Source of the DNA: Kalmanozyma brasiliensis GHG001
Taxonomy: Eukaryota; Basidiomycota; Ustilaginomycetes; Ustilaginales
Direction of reading: 5' to 3'
Assembly (NCBI RefSeq): GCF_000497045.1
Contig: NW_015961953.1
Location: 1-64,000 of the forward strand
DNA: 64,000 nt
Below the pieces are notes generated by a model. That model did no database searches. It was not told the origin of the DNA and worked only from the letters and a program-made list of their open reading frames with translations. This document shows positions 48,112 to 58,700 of the stretch, in pieces (position 1 is the stretch's first letter; each line of letters starts with the position of its first letter). The translations under genes and the position numbers were made by a program.

Positions 48112-48447
48112 CTTGACAGAGTCGATCGTAGCAGCTCGTGCAGGGGTCTGCTATGTCGCAACTGTGAGTACAGCGCTATGAGTCGATGGTGATGATGGCT
48201 CAGTCGAAGGAAGTCGTCAACGTCGGTTTAAGGTTTTTCTTTCCTCCGACTCCACTTCCAAAATTTTCGAGGCAGCAGAGCAGTCTCGTTTCACACTGGC
48301 CAAAGCTTCTTAAATTTTTCTTTCGACGCCGTTCCGCTACGCCCGACTTCCGGCTATCCATCTTGCACAAGCTTCTCAATCTGCAACGCTGTTCTCACAC
48401 AAACACAGGCTTCCGGTGCAATGGTGGATGAGCGAATTAATGCAGTC
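48112..48447. promoter_or_regulatory. Promoter of the TTC27-like gene with two AAAATTTT-type elements
   Basis: A 336-bp spacer upstream of TTC27 and downstream of the URI-like gene. AAAATTTTC at 48260-48268 and AAATTTTTC at 48312-48320 resemble the rRNA-processing element (GAAAATTTT in reverse) found at ribosome-biogenesis and growth genes of other fungi. No supported gene. Confidence 0.4.
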
Positions 48448-51400
48448 TCACTGACCCATACGAGCAGCCTTGAACCGGCTGACCTTCTTGGGCTTCACCT
48501 CGGCCTGGCTCGCCTCATCCCCGACTTCCTCCTTGTCCTCTCTCCTGGCCACAGGCGGAGGTGCCTTGCCCTGCTCGACCATCTCCCTTGCCCGCTTGCT
48601 CTCTGACAGTCTCTTGGCTTCTTCCGGATGCTCCTTCCTCCACTCCAGCCTCTCCAGCCGACTGCGCATGACCATTTCGGCCTTTTCGTCATCGTCGTCG
48701 CTCTCGCCACCGTCCAAGTCGACAGGCCCCGTGGATTTGCCTTCCACCAGATCGCCGTTCTTGGGGAAGCGCACGGGCGCAAGCGAGGGAATGATCATCA
48801 TCGGCGCACCGCGGGTGTTGACGTCGTCGTTGGAGCGGCCATCCATGCTGAAGGCGGCGGACTTTGCTTCGAAAGCGGATGGCTGGGACTGACCCAGGTT
48901 CTGAGCTGATGAGAGCATGTCTTCCAGATTCTTTCCGGAAGATGGTGCGGCCCTTCGCGTGTTTTCCATCTGTCTCTGCGCGAGTGACGCCTTGAATCGT
49001 GAGATGCGCGAGCCAGGTCCTGCGCCTGTAGAAGAGGTGTTGCCTTGATACTCGGAATCTTCCACAGCTTCGTCCAGCGGCACCACGTCCATCTCGTAGT
49101 CGTCCTCATCCTCCTCGTCTGCCTGCGACTGACCCGCTGCTCTGGCTGCGGCGATCATTGCAGCTCTCGTCTGGTCGCTTCCGCCCGCAGCCGCATCGCC
49201 AGGGATGGCCAGACCCATCGCAGCCAATCTAGCCCGCGCCTCCTCATACTCCTTGAGTAGCTCTGGATGCGCGGAGAGAGCGTCCACATCCTCACGCATT
49301 TTCGGCGCTAGGGCCATAAGATCTTCTGGATCGTAGTCGAAGTCGTCGTCTTCGTCCTCGTCAAAGTCATCTTCATCCACTCCCCAGTCGTCTTCGTCCT
49401 CAATGTCGTCGTCAAGGTCATCGTCATCATCGTCATCATCGACGTCCAAGCCTCGACTGTCAGACGCGGCAGCGCGACGAGATCGTTTGGAGAGGTACGA
49501 GTCGTAGTAGGCATCTTCCTCGTCTGTGTCGGCACCTTCGCCCAGGATCTTGGGATCCTCTTGCTCCTCGTCCAGTTCTTGCGCATTGTCGATGTCGTCT
49601 GACAGGTGGTTGTCCAGCGTTGTCGAGGGCATGATCTCTGGGACTTGCTCGTCCCCGTCATCGTGATCAGCTTCAGCAGCGCCAGCAGGAGGACCAAAGC
49701 GCACGCGACCTGGCCGAGGTACATCGTCGTCCGCTGTCGGTCTTGCAAGCTTGACCGTCTTGTCCGCTATTGTGCCTGTTGAATCATCCTGGTCCTGGCT
49801 CTGAGATGCACCGCCTTCTTGTCGCTGCTTCATCTTTTCCGCATAGGCCTTCGACGGTCTTGCATGCGGAACGGCAGCCGGCAGCCCCATCGCCTGTCGC
49901 CGCTCGCTCAGCTCGTCATCTCCTAACGAAGCGCGATCGAGCGCCGACATGCCAAGCGACTGAGTGGGCGCAGCAGGCACACCAGCCCCGCTCCCTGCTT
50001 TCCGCGACACATTGGTGTTGGGCACGAACTTGGTCGGTGTCGGCTTCTGATTCAAGAAGCCGGCCTTGAAAGCGCTGAACTTGGCCTGTTGCGCCTTGAC
50101 CTGCGTCGACACTGCCTTTCCTTTGTCCTGGCTCGATTTTGGTCTCTCCATCACCGAATGACCAAGTGCCGGCTTCTCGGCCAACCTCTGCAGTCGCTCC
50201 TTCTCCCGCTCCTCCTCCTCTTGTTTGGCTCGAGCGGCCAGTGCTTCAGGTGTAGAGAAGCGCTGTTCTTCGTCGTGTGCCTCTTGCATTTTCTTGAGCA
50301 CGTCTGAAGAGGGAGCGTTCGGGTGACCCTCCACCACACCTGGCCCGAGAAGTTGAACAATGCGTTCGGCTTCTTCTTCTACACCGATGTCATCGCGGTG
50401 ACGCTTCCCCGCAGTCCCGGAACCAGACTCGAGCGCTCGCGCCATCTTTGACGAAGCGTCCATCGCAGGCTGGGACGAAGCACTGGGCTCGTCATAGTTC
50501 TCCTTGACACGGATGCTGGACCTCAGCGCCCGTTGCAAAGGTGTGAGACCCGAGCCAGCTGCTGCCTCTGGATGCGCTCGTTCGGGACTCTTGATGCGAA
50601 CGCTCTTCTTGGTCGGTGTGCTGGTGCCGCTCGTCATCGGGCTTGAACTTGCTCCTGTCACTCGACCCAGCAGGGAGGAGGCCATGGTGCTGCTTTCGCG
50701 ACTCAATGGCGTAGGCGTGTGGCTGCGCGAAGGGCGTTCAGACTCGGACGCCTGCGCTGGCTTGTTCTTCTTCTCTTCCCGCTCGAGATCTTCCCACGAG
50801 TAGGAACTCTTGATAGCACCCGGACTGGACGGGTTGAGGTTGAGAAAGCCATGACGGATGCCGGCCGAGCCGAACGACGGACGCTGCTCGATGATGGGAC
50901 GTGCGGTCGGCTTGAGTGCTGACTTGGGTGGAGGCGGACGTGTCGCTGATACGATCTCGGGCAGTGCTTTTGTCTCGGTTTCGGGAGTTGGCGGAGGGCT
51001 TGGAGTGCGAGCACGAAGGACAACTCTAGTCTCTTCTTCCGCAGACGGTGCTGCATCCGTCGACGGACTCTGCTCTGATGCCGATCTTGTCGATGAAGAG
51101 GCGAGAGATGATCCTTGTGCACCTTGCGCCTCCTCGTCTGAGTCCTCGTCCTTTTCTTCCTCCTCCAACTTGCTGAGCATCTTGTCAAGCCATTGTCGTC
51201 GTTCATCCTTGTCCGTGGCGAGCTTGTCGTCTGAGCGTACGAATGGCTGCAGGTACGCCTTCTTGTTTTGCGTCGCCTCTTCTTCTGTGATCTTCTCGAC
51301 CGGCTCGTAGAAAGGTAATCCTTCCTCGTTGAGTGCCTCGTTTTCCTGACTGACAGTGTGACCTCCTGTCCATCCGATCGCCGCTCCCGCCATCATATCT

Positions 51401-52065
51401 TCTGGCGCGGCTGCTCGCAATTCGGGAGCAACAGTCTGTCTGAGCTCAGCTGCGGAGGCGACGTAGCGTGCCTTCCGTGCTTGCAGCTGCGTCTGTGCGT
51501 CCCTGTAGGTCATCTTGACGTATGCCACCTCTACAGTTCGACTGGGTTCCGAGAGTCGGACGGACACAGTGACCTTGCCCCCATTCTTCGGCCTGGAGGT
51601 CAGTGTCGGTAGCGCTTCATCTTCCAGCAGTACTTGATCCCGCAGCGAGAGACCCTGTGCATCTTGTCGTACATAGACCGAGTCGTCGGCGGTGGCAAGA
51701 CGGGCAGGCCAGAAAGCTAGCGGACCAAGAGGCTGTAGCGTCCGGGCAACCGGCGCTGTTGAGCCTTTGCCGGCATGAAGCTGCTGAGCCACCTGCAGAT
51801 TGTCAAGTTGGAGGCAGACTCTGTCGATGTTGGCGATGGCTTGCTCGAGCTTGCCGAGTTGTGTGCGTTGTGACTCGGGCGAGTCTGCAGAAGAGGCGGC
51901 CGTGCCCTGCTTCAAGCGACCGTAGTGGGCTTGTAATAGAGCTTGGGCCGTGGCCGAAATCTCCGAAGGATCAGCTGGCTGAGTCGATGGCATGGCTCCT
52001 GGAAGGTTGCGGGAGGACGAAGAGGGTCCGGGATTGACTCTGCTGGACGAGGATGAGGACGTCAT
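48448..52065 (-). CDS. Probable unconventional prefoldin Bud27/URI family protein
   Basis: A 1205-aa, largely disordered protein. Residues ~60-210 contain two helical stretches around a beta-like core (LGPLAFWPARL, TVEVAYVKMTY) as in an alpha-type prefoldin. The C-terminus ends EVKPKKVSRFKAARMGQ, the conserved basic motif at the end of Bud27/URI proteins (DUF3835). Between them are Ser/Pro-rich and strongly acidic regions (~820-920, with runs of Asp) and an N-PSSPGAIKSSYSWEDLE motif. URI proteins assemble RNA polymerases via Rpb5 and take part in TOR-linked translation control. Assignment rests mainly on the C-terminal motif and layout, so other disordered prefoldin-like scaffolds are possible. 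Confidence 0.6.
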   Translation of the reverse strand: MTSSSSSSRVNPGPSSSSRNLPGAMPSTQPADPSEISATAQALLQAHYGRLKQGTAASSADSPESQRTQLGKLEQAIANIDRVCLQLDNLQVAQQLHAGKGSTAPVARTLQPLGPLAFWPARLATADDSVYVRQDAQGLSLRDQVLLEDEALPTLTSRPKNGGKVTVSVRLSEPSRTVEVAYVKMTYRDAQTQLQARKARYVASAAELRQTVAPELRAAAPEDMMAGAAIGWTGGHTVSQENEALNEEGLPFYEPVEKITEEEATQNKKAYLQPFVRSDDKLATDKDERRQWLDKMLSKLEEEEKDEDSDEEAQGAQGSSLASSSTRSASEQSPSTDAAPSAEEETRVVLRARTPSPPPTPETETKALPEIVSATRPPPPKSALKPTARPIIEQRPSFGSAGIRHGFLNLNPSSPGAIKSSYSWEDLEREEKKNKPAQASESERPSRSHTPTPLSRESSTMASSLLGRVTGASSSPMTSGTSTPTKKSVRIKSPERAHPEAAAGSGLTPLQRALRSSIRVKENYDEPSASSQPAMDASSKMARALESGSGTAGKRHRDDIGVEEEAERIVQLLGPGVVEGHPNAPSSDVLKKMQEAHDEEQRFSTPEALAARAKQEEEEREKERLQRLAEKPALGHSVMERPKSSQDKGKAVSTQVKAQQAKFSAFKAGFLNQKPTPTKFVPNTNVSRKAGSGAGVPAAPTQSLGMSALDRASLGDDELSERRQAMGLPAAVPHARPSKAYAEKMKQRQEGGASQSQDQDDSTGTIADKTVKLARPTADDDVPRPGRVRFGPPAGAAEADHDDGDEQVPEIMPSTTLDNHLSDDIDNAQELDEEQEDPKILGEGADTDEEDAYYDSYLSKRSRRAAASDSRGLDVDDDDDDDDLDDDIEDEDDWGVDEDDFDEDEDDDFDYDPEDLMALAPKMREDVDALSAHPELLKEYEEARARLAAMGLAIPGDAAAGGSDQTRAAMIAAARAAGQSQADEEDEDDYEMDVVPLDEAVEDSEYQGNTSSTGAGPGSRISRFKASLAQRQMENTRRAAPSSGKNLEDMLSSAQNLGQSQPSAFEAKSAAFSMDGRSNDDVNTRGAPMMIIPSLAPVRFPKNGDLVEGKSTGPVDLDGGESDDDDEKAEMVMRSRLERLEWRKEHPEEAKRLSESKRAREMVEQGKAPPPVARREDKEEVGDEASQAEVKPKKVSRFKAARMGQ

Positions 52066-52794
52066 GCCGGGCGGGGGTCATATGGCTAGGTCGAGTGACG
52101 AAGCGGACCTGCTGGCTGTGTGTATGTACACGCGAAGAGCTTCAGGCGGTGGGTCTCGACCGGTTTTAGGGAGGTGTTGCTCCGACTGAGCCTGGTGCGG
52201 TACTTCCAAAACGGACGCCGGCGCTTCGAAGCTGTGACGACGGAGTGCTGACGAGTGCTAGAGCATGTCCGCCTTGTCGCAGTTCAAAGTGATGGAGTGT
52301 GTGCGCTGAGGGAAGCTCGACCAGCTGATGGGATGATGATGGCGTTGAGAGAGACTCGGGATGAAGGGTGCGAAGGTAGTGTGACCTGGTCCGCACCCTC
52401 CACGATTCGTCCCGACACTTTTGTGTTCTCGCTTCGCCTCGTTTTCCGCTTCTGCCGTTCTGCTACCGCAATTTTTTAGGTTTGCCTTCCAAATGTGGAG
52501 AACAGGCGAGAACCGAAAGCCACAGAAGAACGCACACAAGCCTCAACGTAGAGATGTGTCATGCTCACACTCCTACCTCTCGCCAAGCGGTAGCCGAGTG
52601 TACGGCTTGTCGGGTCGTTGACGTATCAACCACAGTAGACCCTGCCCCCTTTCGCGAGGGTGCAATTTCAGGCTGGGACAGTGAAGAACAAAGTTGCTTT
52701 CAATTCGTGAACATTGAGATGAATGGTTGGTACAATGGAGTGGGACACCGAGACATGGGCGGATGAAACGAGTCGCTAGCATCAAGATGCGAAA
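52066..52794. other. Intergenic between URI-like and UFD4-like genes
   Basis: A 729-bp spacer with the URI-like promoter and the HECT ligase 3' UTR. It has a CAATTTTTTAGG stretch near 52469. No supported gene; overlapping 60-100-codon frames lack bias. Confidence 0.45.
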
Positions 52795-55700
52795 CTAGGA
52801 GAGATGAAAGCTGGTCGAGCCCTCTTTCATGGCGGTCTGGAGTCGCTCGCGCATCTTGTCGCGCGACGAGTAGTTGGGCATCTTGAGGTAATTGACGCAC
52901 GTCATCACACTTGGCAGATAGTCGTCCGGCGTCAAGGGGGCCTCGTGCGGACGCTTGACAATTGTCAGCTGCGGGTGCAGTCCCGAGAATCCACCGATGG
53001 GCAACTTGGGAGACCCAGTCAGCCATTGCAGGAACTCGCGACGCTGGCTCACGTCGAACGATGCCATGATGGTGATGATGTCGCGGAACGTGGGCGAGTC
53101 CGAGTTGAGGCCGTGATCAGGCTTGAGGCTCGCCAGAAGCGTCGCCTCGCTCCAGTCTTCCTCCGTATTGCCAAACAGCATCACCAGCTCATCCGCCGTG
53201 AAGCTCGTCATGGCTGAGATAGGGAAGATCAGGCTGAAGCCTTGGCGGAATGCCCGGACTGCCGCGCGGACACCTTTCTGCAGCGTCAGGTCCAGCACCT
53301 CCGAAACGTATTGCTCCACGTTGGCGCCCGTCACCGTTTCTTCTCGTCCGCCAGGGTGCAGCTCGATCGATTCGTATCCGGGCAGCGTGAAGTCGAGCCC
53401 GAGCGACTCGATCTCCTCCGCTGGCATCTGACGCATCGAGGACAGCGATCGAGCCAGGGTAGGATCGACGGCGGACAGTGTGGCCAACGTCGGCGCCACG
53501 TGCTGGTTGAGTGCAGCTCGCATGAAGACGGGCGAGAAGTTGCAGTCGATGATGCGCGAATCCAGCAGAGCCTTGGCTACAAACTGGCCCAGGATGCGGA
53601 AGGCCTGCAAGCGCTTCTGAATGGACCCGGAAGCCTCGCCACTCTCTGAAGTCGATGCGGTCGCGCCTTGCTCAAGTTCGCTGCCAGCCACCAGCAGAGG
53701 AGCTGGAAAGAGGCCCAGCGGGCTGAAGACGTACTGACTGCCATCCTCGCTCGAGCCACCGGCGCGACTGTCGCGCCACAGCTTGAGATCCCGGCGAGCA
53801 AACTCCTTCGACACGAGCGAGTAGAACTCGAGCGTGGGACCCAGACCTGTGCCTACCTCTTCGAAGTACTCGACCTCGAGCACCGATGAGTTGGAGCCGT
53901 ACAGCTCGAAAACCTTGAATGCAGAGGCGAGCAAGTTGCCTCGTGAGATGCGCACCTTCTGTCGTTGAAGTCGACCCAAGAAGCCGAACGAATCATCCAA
54001 ACGCGACGAGCTGCTGCTGCCAGGCTCCTGGTTTCGACTGTGCAACGCTTGCCATCTAGTGAGCAAGCGTGCGTAGCCAAACGACGTCGACTGCAGGAAG
54101 GCGAAGCGGGCCTCGAAGGGGAACAAGAAGGGGAAGCATTTCGGCAGATCCGTCGACCAGGCGGGAAGGCAGGCAGAAGCGACGATCATGGGTTCCTCGA
54201 GCTGACGATTGAGTTTGGCCGTGAGCTTGTTGTTGACAAAGGCGGACTCAGCCAGCGATGCGGACGGGGCGTGGGTGGTCTGCTCCACACCAGTGCTGAC
54301 AGCGCCAGCTCGCGAGACCTCTCTCCATTCCATGTTGAGCGAGTGAAGAACAGCGAGCAGCTGGAGAAGCTTGGCGTAAGGCGCATCCTCCTTGACTGAG
54401 GCGGGAAGCTCGACGGCGGCGCTCTCGGCGGAAGTGGGCTCTGGCGTCGCTTCGGCTCCAGACTTGGAGTCGGCACCGGAGACCTTCTTGTATCGGACGG
54501 TGTATACGTTGCTCCAGATATGCTTGCTACCGCCGTGCAGCGTCGAGACGATAGACTGACTCTGGTCTCGTGCCTGCGAGGTCTCGAAGCGATGCACTGC
54601 GCCATAGATGGTGGTGTCGAGATCGAGCTTCTCGGATCCGATGGAGAATTCAAGGTGCCAGTCCGAAGGCTTCTTCTGCAGTGCGGAGGCGTACGACGAC
54701 GGCTTGGCTGGGCTAGCTGTCGCTGATGAGGACGAGCCCGATGCGGCAGAGGCCGAGGCACCAGCAGCAGTGCTGTCGGACGGCTTCGGCGTGCCAGAGC
54801 CATTGTTCGGCGTTGCGATGCGCGTGCCCTCTGGCGTCTTGGCCACGATCTTTCCTCCTTCCTTCTCGACGTCGAGATTGATCGTCTTGTCTGCAGCGTC
54901 AGAGCCGTCGGCGGCGCCGAGACCGCCAGATGCGCCGTTGGCGCCATCAGCAGGGATCTCGCTTTGCAAGATCTCCTCGTCAAAGCCTTCTTCATCAGTG
55001 AAGCCCTCGTCGTCGTCGAACTCGGCGCCCTGGAGCAGACCCTCCATGAGCGAGCGCGCGAGCGCTTCGTCGTCCGCGCCGTTGGTGTTGTTGGCGTCTG
55101 TTCCATTGCCTTCGCCGTCGGTTGCCGCGGAGGGGCCGTCGCCAGCGCCAAAGAGGTGTCGAGCGAGCGCACGAGCCTCCTCGCGAGCTTCTGCGTCCCG
55201 AATGGCTTCCGCGGAGGCGGACTCGGATGCCTGGCCTGCTTGCTTGCTCTCAGCTTTGCCATCCGCGTCCTGCTTGCCCTTGCCGAGATCGTTGCTCAGG
55301 CTGCCTGTCTCTTCGCTCTTGCTTCCGTCCTTCGCAGACTGGTCTTTCGATGAACTGGAAGCATTGGCGTCTCTAAGGCTGCTCAGGGCCGAGCTGCTGC
55401 CGCCGAGCTCCGGGAAGCCGCCAGAGCCGCTTGTCGCTGCTGCAAACGCGGCAAGCACGGAGGAGAGTCGCGAGGAAGCAGACGAGCCAGCAGCGCCCGC
55501 GCCGCTTCCTGAGCTTGCACCAGAAGCACCCGAGGACACGGCGATCTTGGGTCGGAGATAATCGCTGAGAGACTGGAAGGTGGCGACAGCGTGGATGGTG
55601 ACAATGATGTTGTTGCAGCTGCGCGGAATATCGGTCGAGTCCTCTGCCTGCAGCCGCAGACGCAGCTGACGTCCGAGCATGGCACTTGGACTCTTTCGCA

Positions 55701-58700
55701 CCTCGTCGCTGCTTCCACTGAGCGCCGTTGTGATCTCGACATTCTCCAGACGGCTGAGCGCTTCTTGCAACCTCCTGACGAGAACATTGGCTCCGCTCTG
55801 GCTCGTCTCGGTGTCGGTGTCCATCAGAGTCGAGATCAGCAGCGAGCGCCTTTGCGCCAAGGGAATGCCGCCGTCGCTAGAAGTGGCGAAGGAGTACAGA
55901 GACTCGACCAGGCCGGAGCGGAGCAGTTCGAAGCTCGAAATGGGCTCGTCGCTGCGGGAGAAGAGCGACGACACCTGCTGCAGCACATCTTGGGCGTCTG
56001 CCTCTCTACCATCTGCGGAAGCAGCAGAAAGACGTTTGACGAGGTCCTTGATGTGCTCAAGCGCTTGAGCCGCGCTCTGTGCACCCTCAGACGAGCTGGC
56101 CTCTGCCGAAAATTTGTCGCGCAACACGCGCGCTCGCCAGATGCTGGCATCCGTCGCCTCGGCCGAGGCCTGCGCATTGAAGGCAGAGGTCGACGAGGTA
56201 GACGACGAGTGACGAGCGTTCAATGCATCGACCAGCCCGGATCCCTGACCTGAGGCGGAGGCTGCAGCGATGAGACGGGCCAGGCTTGATCCGGAGGAAA
56301 GACCCATGCCGGCAGCGTTCGCAGCTGCATCGATCGCCAAAGCGCTAGTCCCGCTAGCAGCGCGGGGCAGAGTCAAGGGCTGAGCGGTGGTGGTACCACG
56401 CTCACCTTCACCCGAGGTGCTTTCACCGTTGGAGGCGGGGCGCACTGACGGCGTCTGCGATGCAATGTCATCGATCTCCCACATGACTCCCTCGCGTCGA
56501 AGCAGCGCCGTGTAGAGCGAGGGCAGCTTTTCAGTGAGAAGCTCGACGATCTGAAGCGCCCCGTTGACTAGAGTCGGATGATCGCGAGACGAGAGGATGG
56601 CAGCCAGGAAGCTGGCGAGCGGGACGTTATCGAGCGTCTCGCCGAGCGATTCGGGATCGACAAAGCTGATGATCTTGAGGATGCCGTTGATCGCTTTGTG
56701 ACGCACGTGAAGGGCGACGCTGGCTGCGTAGACTTCGACCAAGGTGGGCAGCACGAGCGAGGTGAAGCGCTTGACAAGGGCGGTTCGGCTCTGCAACATC
56801 TCGATCCGCTTGGACTGAGCGGCCTCCCTCGACAGCTCTTTCTCCGTCTTGGGTCGCGATGCCGTCTTGCTGCGGGTCGAGCTGGAGCGCGAGTTCGGCG
56901 GACGAGTCGACGCGGTCGATGTGTGAGCAGAAGCGTCGGATGCCGTCCGCTCTTCGCCAACTCTCGCTGCAGGCGCTGACTTCCGGGCCGCAGTGCGCTT
57001 GAGGTATGCTTTCTCGTTGTAGCCACGAGGATCAAAGACACCATCACGCGGCAGAGGAGGGAGAAGCTCACCGACCAACGACAAAGCTTCCTGGATCTGC
57101 TCTTTGGGTCGCTGGGCCAGATTCTGCAGCACAGCCATGTCAGCGACTGCAACAGCCGAGCCAAAACCCTCAGCGCTAGCCTCGGGGACGACGGCCACGG
57201 CAGCAGTCTCGGCAGCGCTTTCAGGTCCCGAGGCCTGCTCTGACTCGAGCTTGACGCCATGTGTGGCAGGGGCGCCAGCTGAGCCTGTTGGCGCGGGAGA
57301 GCCGGTGAGCAGGTGGTAGAGCGTCTCGACGATGTTGTTCTCGAGCAGCACAACTGCAAGACGCGGACTGCTTCGACAGGCCGTGCCGAGCGCCTTGAGC
57401 ACATCCGTGTAGACGCTTGCACCGAGCGTGGTATTGGAGCTTGGCGAGGACGACGCAGGCAGAAGCAGATTGTTGAGCGCCGAGAGCAACTCGCCTGTGA
57501 GCAGCTGCTCCAACAGTTCCGGGTAGGTCCTGTAGCTCTCGACGATACGCACGACGCACTTGCATGCCGACTCGACCAGGCGCTGGTCGCTGTAGGTGAG
57601 CACGTTTTGGATGATGGGCATCACGTCGCGGACCATGCCGAGGTACTCGGGCGTGAGCTTGCGGCAGCAGTTGGCTGCAGCGGTCATGGCTGTGCGCTGG
57701 ATGTGGATGTTGAAAAAGTCGAGGTATTGAAGAATGGCCGAGAGACCGCCTTCCTTGACGATGGAGCTGGGGTAGTCCTGCGAGATCTTCTCGAGCGTCT
57801 GTAGCACCTGTTCCGCCAGGTCGATGAATGTGATCTCCATGAGCTTGGCGTTGAGGATGGGAATGGCGCCGTTGGCGACGACGCTGTGGGCTGCGTAGGG
57901 CATGGCCTCGATGAGGTTGGCGAGGCAGCGGCAGGCAAGCAACATCTTTTCGCCGCTGTCCTCTTCCATATCGGCAGCGGCAGCAGCAGCCAGCACCGCC
58001 TTCATCTCATCGTCGAGACCGTCGTCGACCGACTCGATCTTAGCGGACTTGCCACCAACATCGTTTCGCTCCGGCTTGGGACCGCCGAGGATGTAGACGA
58101 GCTCCTTGACGTACGAATTGGTAGGGAAGTAGCCTGCCAGTGTGTCCTCGGTGCTGACACTAAGCAGCTCAGACAGCTCTTGCAGGGCGACCATCTGAGC
58201 GGTGGAGTCCGTCTCGTTCCGCAGAGAGGTGAGTAGGCTGCGGAATCGCGTGGAAAGCCCCGACATGTATCCAGCCATCGCTCGAAGGTTGAGGCCGAAG
58301 GCACCAGCGCCGCCGTGGTCGCCATCATCCTCGACGATGTCATCGTCATCGTTGTCTCCAAAGGCACTGAGCTCGTCGGCGGCACCTGACGGGCGATCTT
58401 CGCCGTCCTCGTCATCGTCGCGGTCCTCTTCATCCTCATCGTCCTCATCCAGGTCGTCCTCGTCTTGGTCCAGATCCTCGAAATGCTCGTCATCGATGTG
58501 GAGACCTTCTTCCGCGTCGTGCGGATCATTGTCCATGGGCTCTTCAACGATGCCGACAGGCTGCTGCTTTGAAGCGTCCGACATGTGCACATCCTCGTCG
58601 TCGCCAGCCTCGTCGGAGCACCCGAGCTGGTGGGTGCTACGCGTCGAGCGGGTGGATCCACTCGTAGAGGCACGTCTGGACTTGGCAGATGCCTTGGCTT

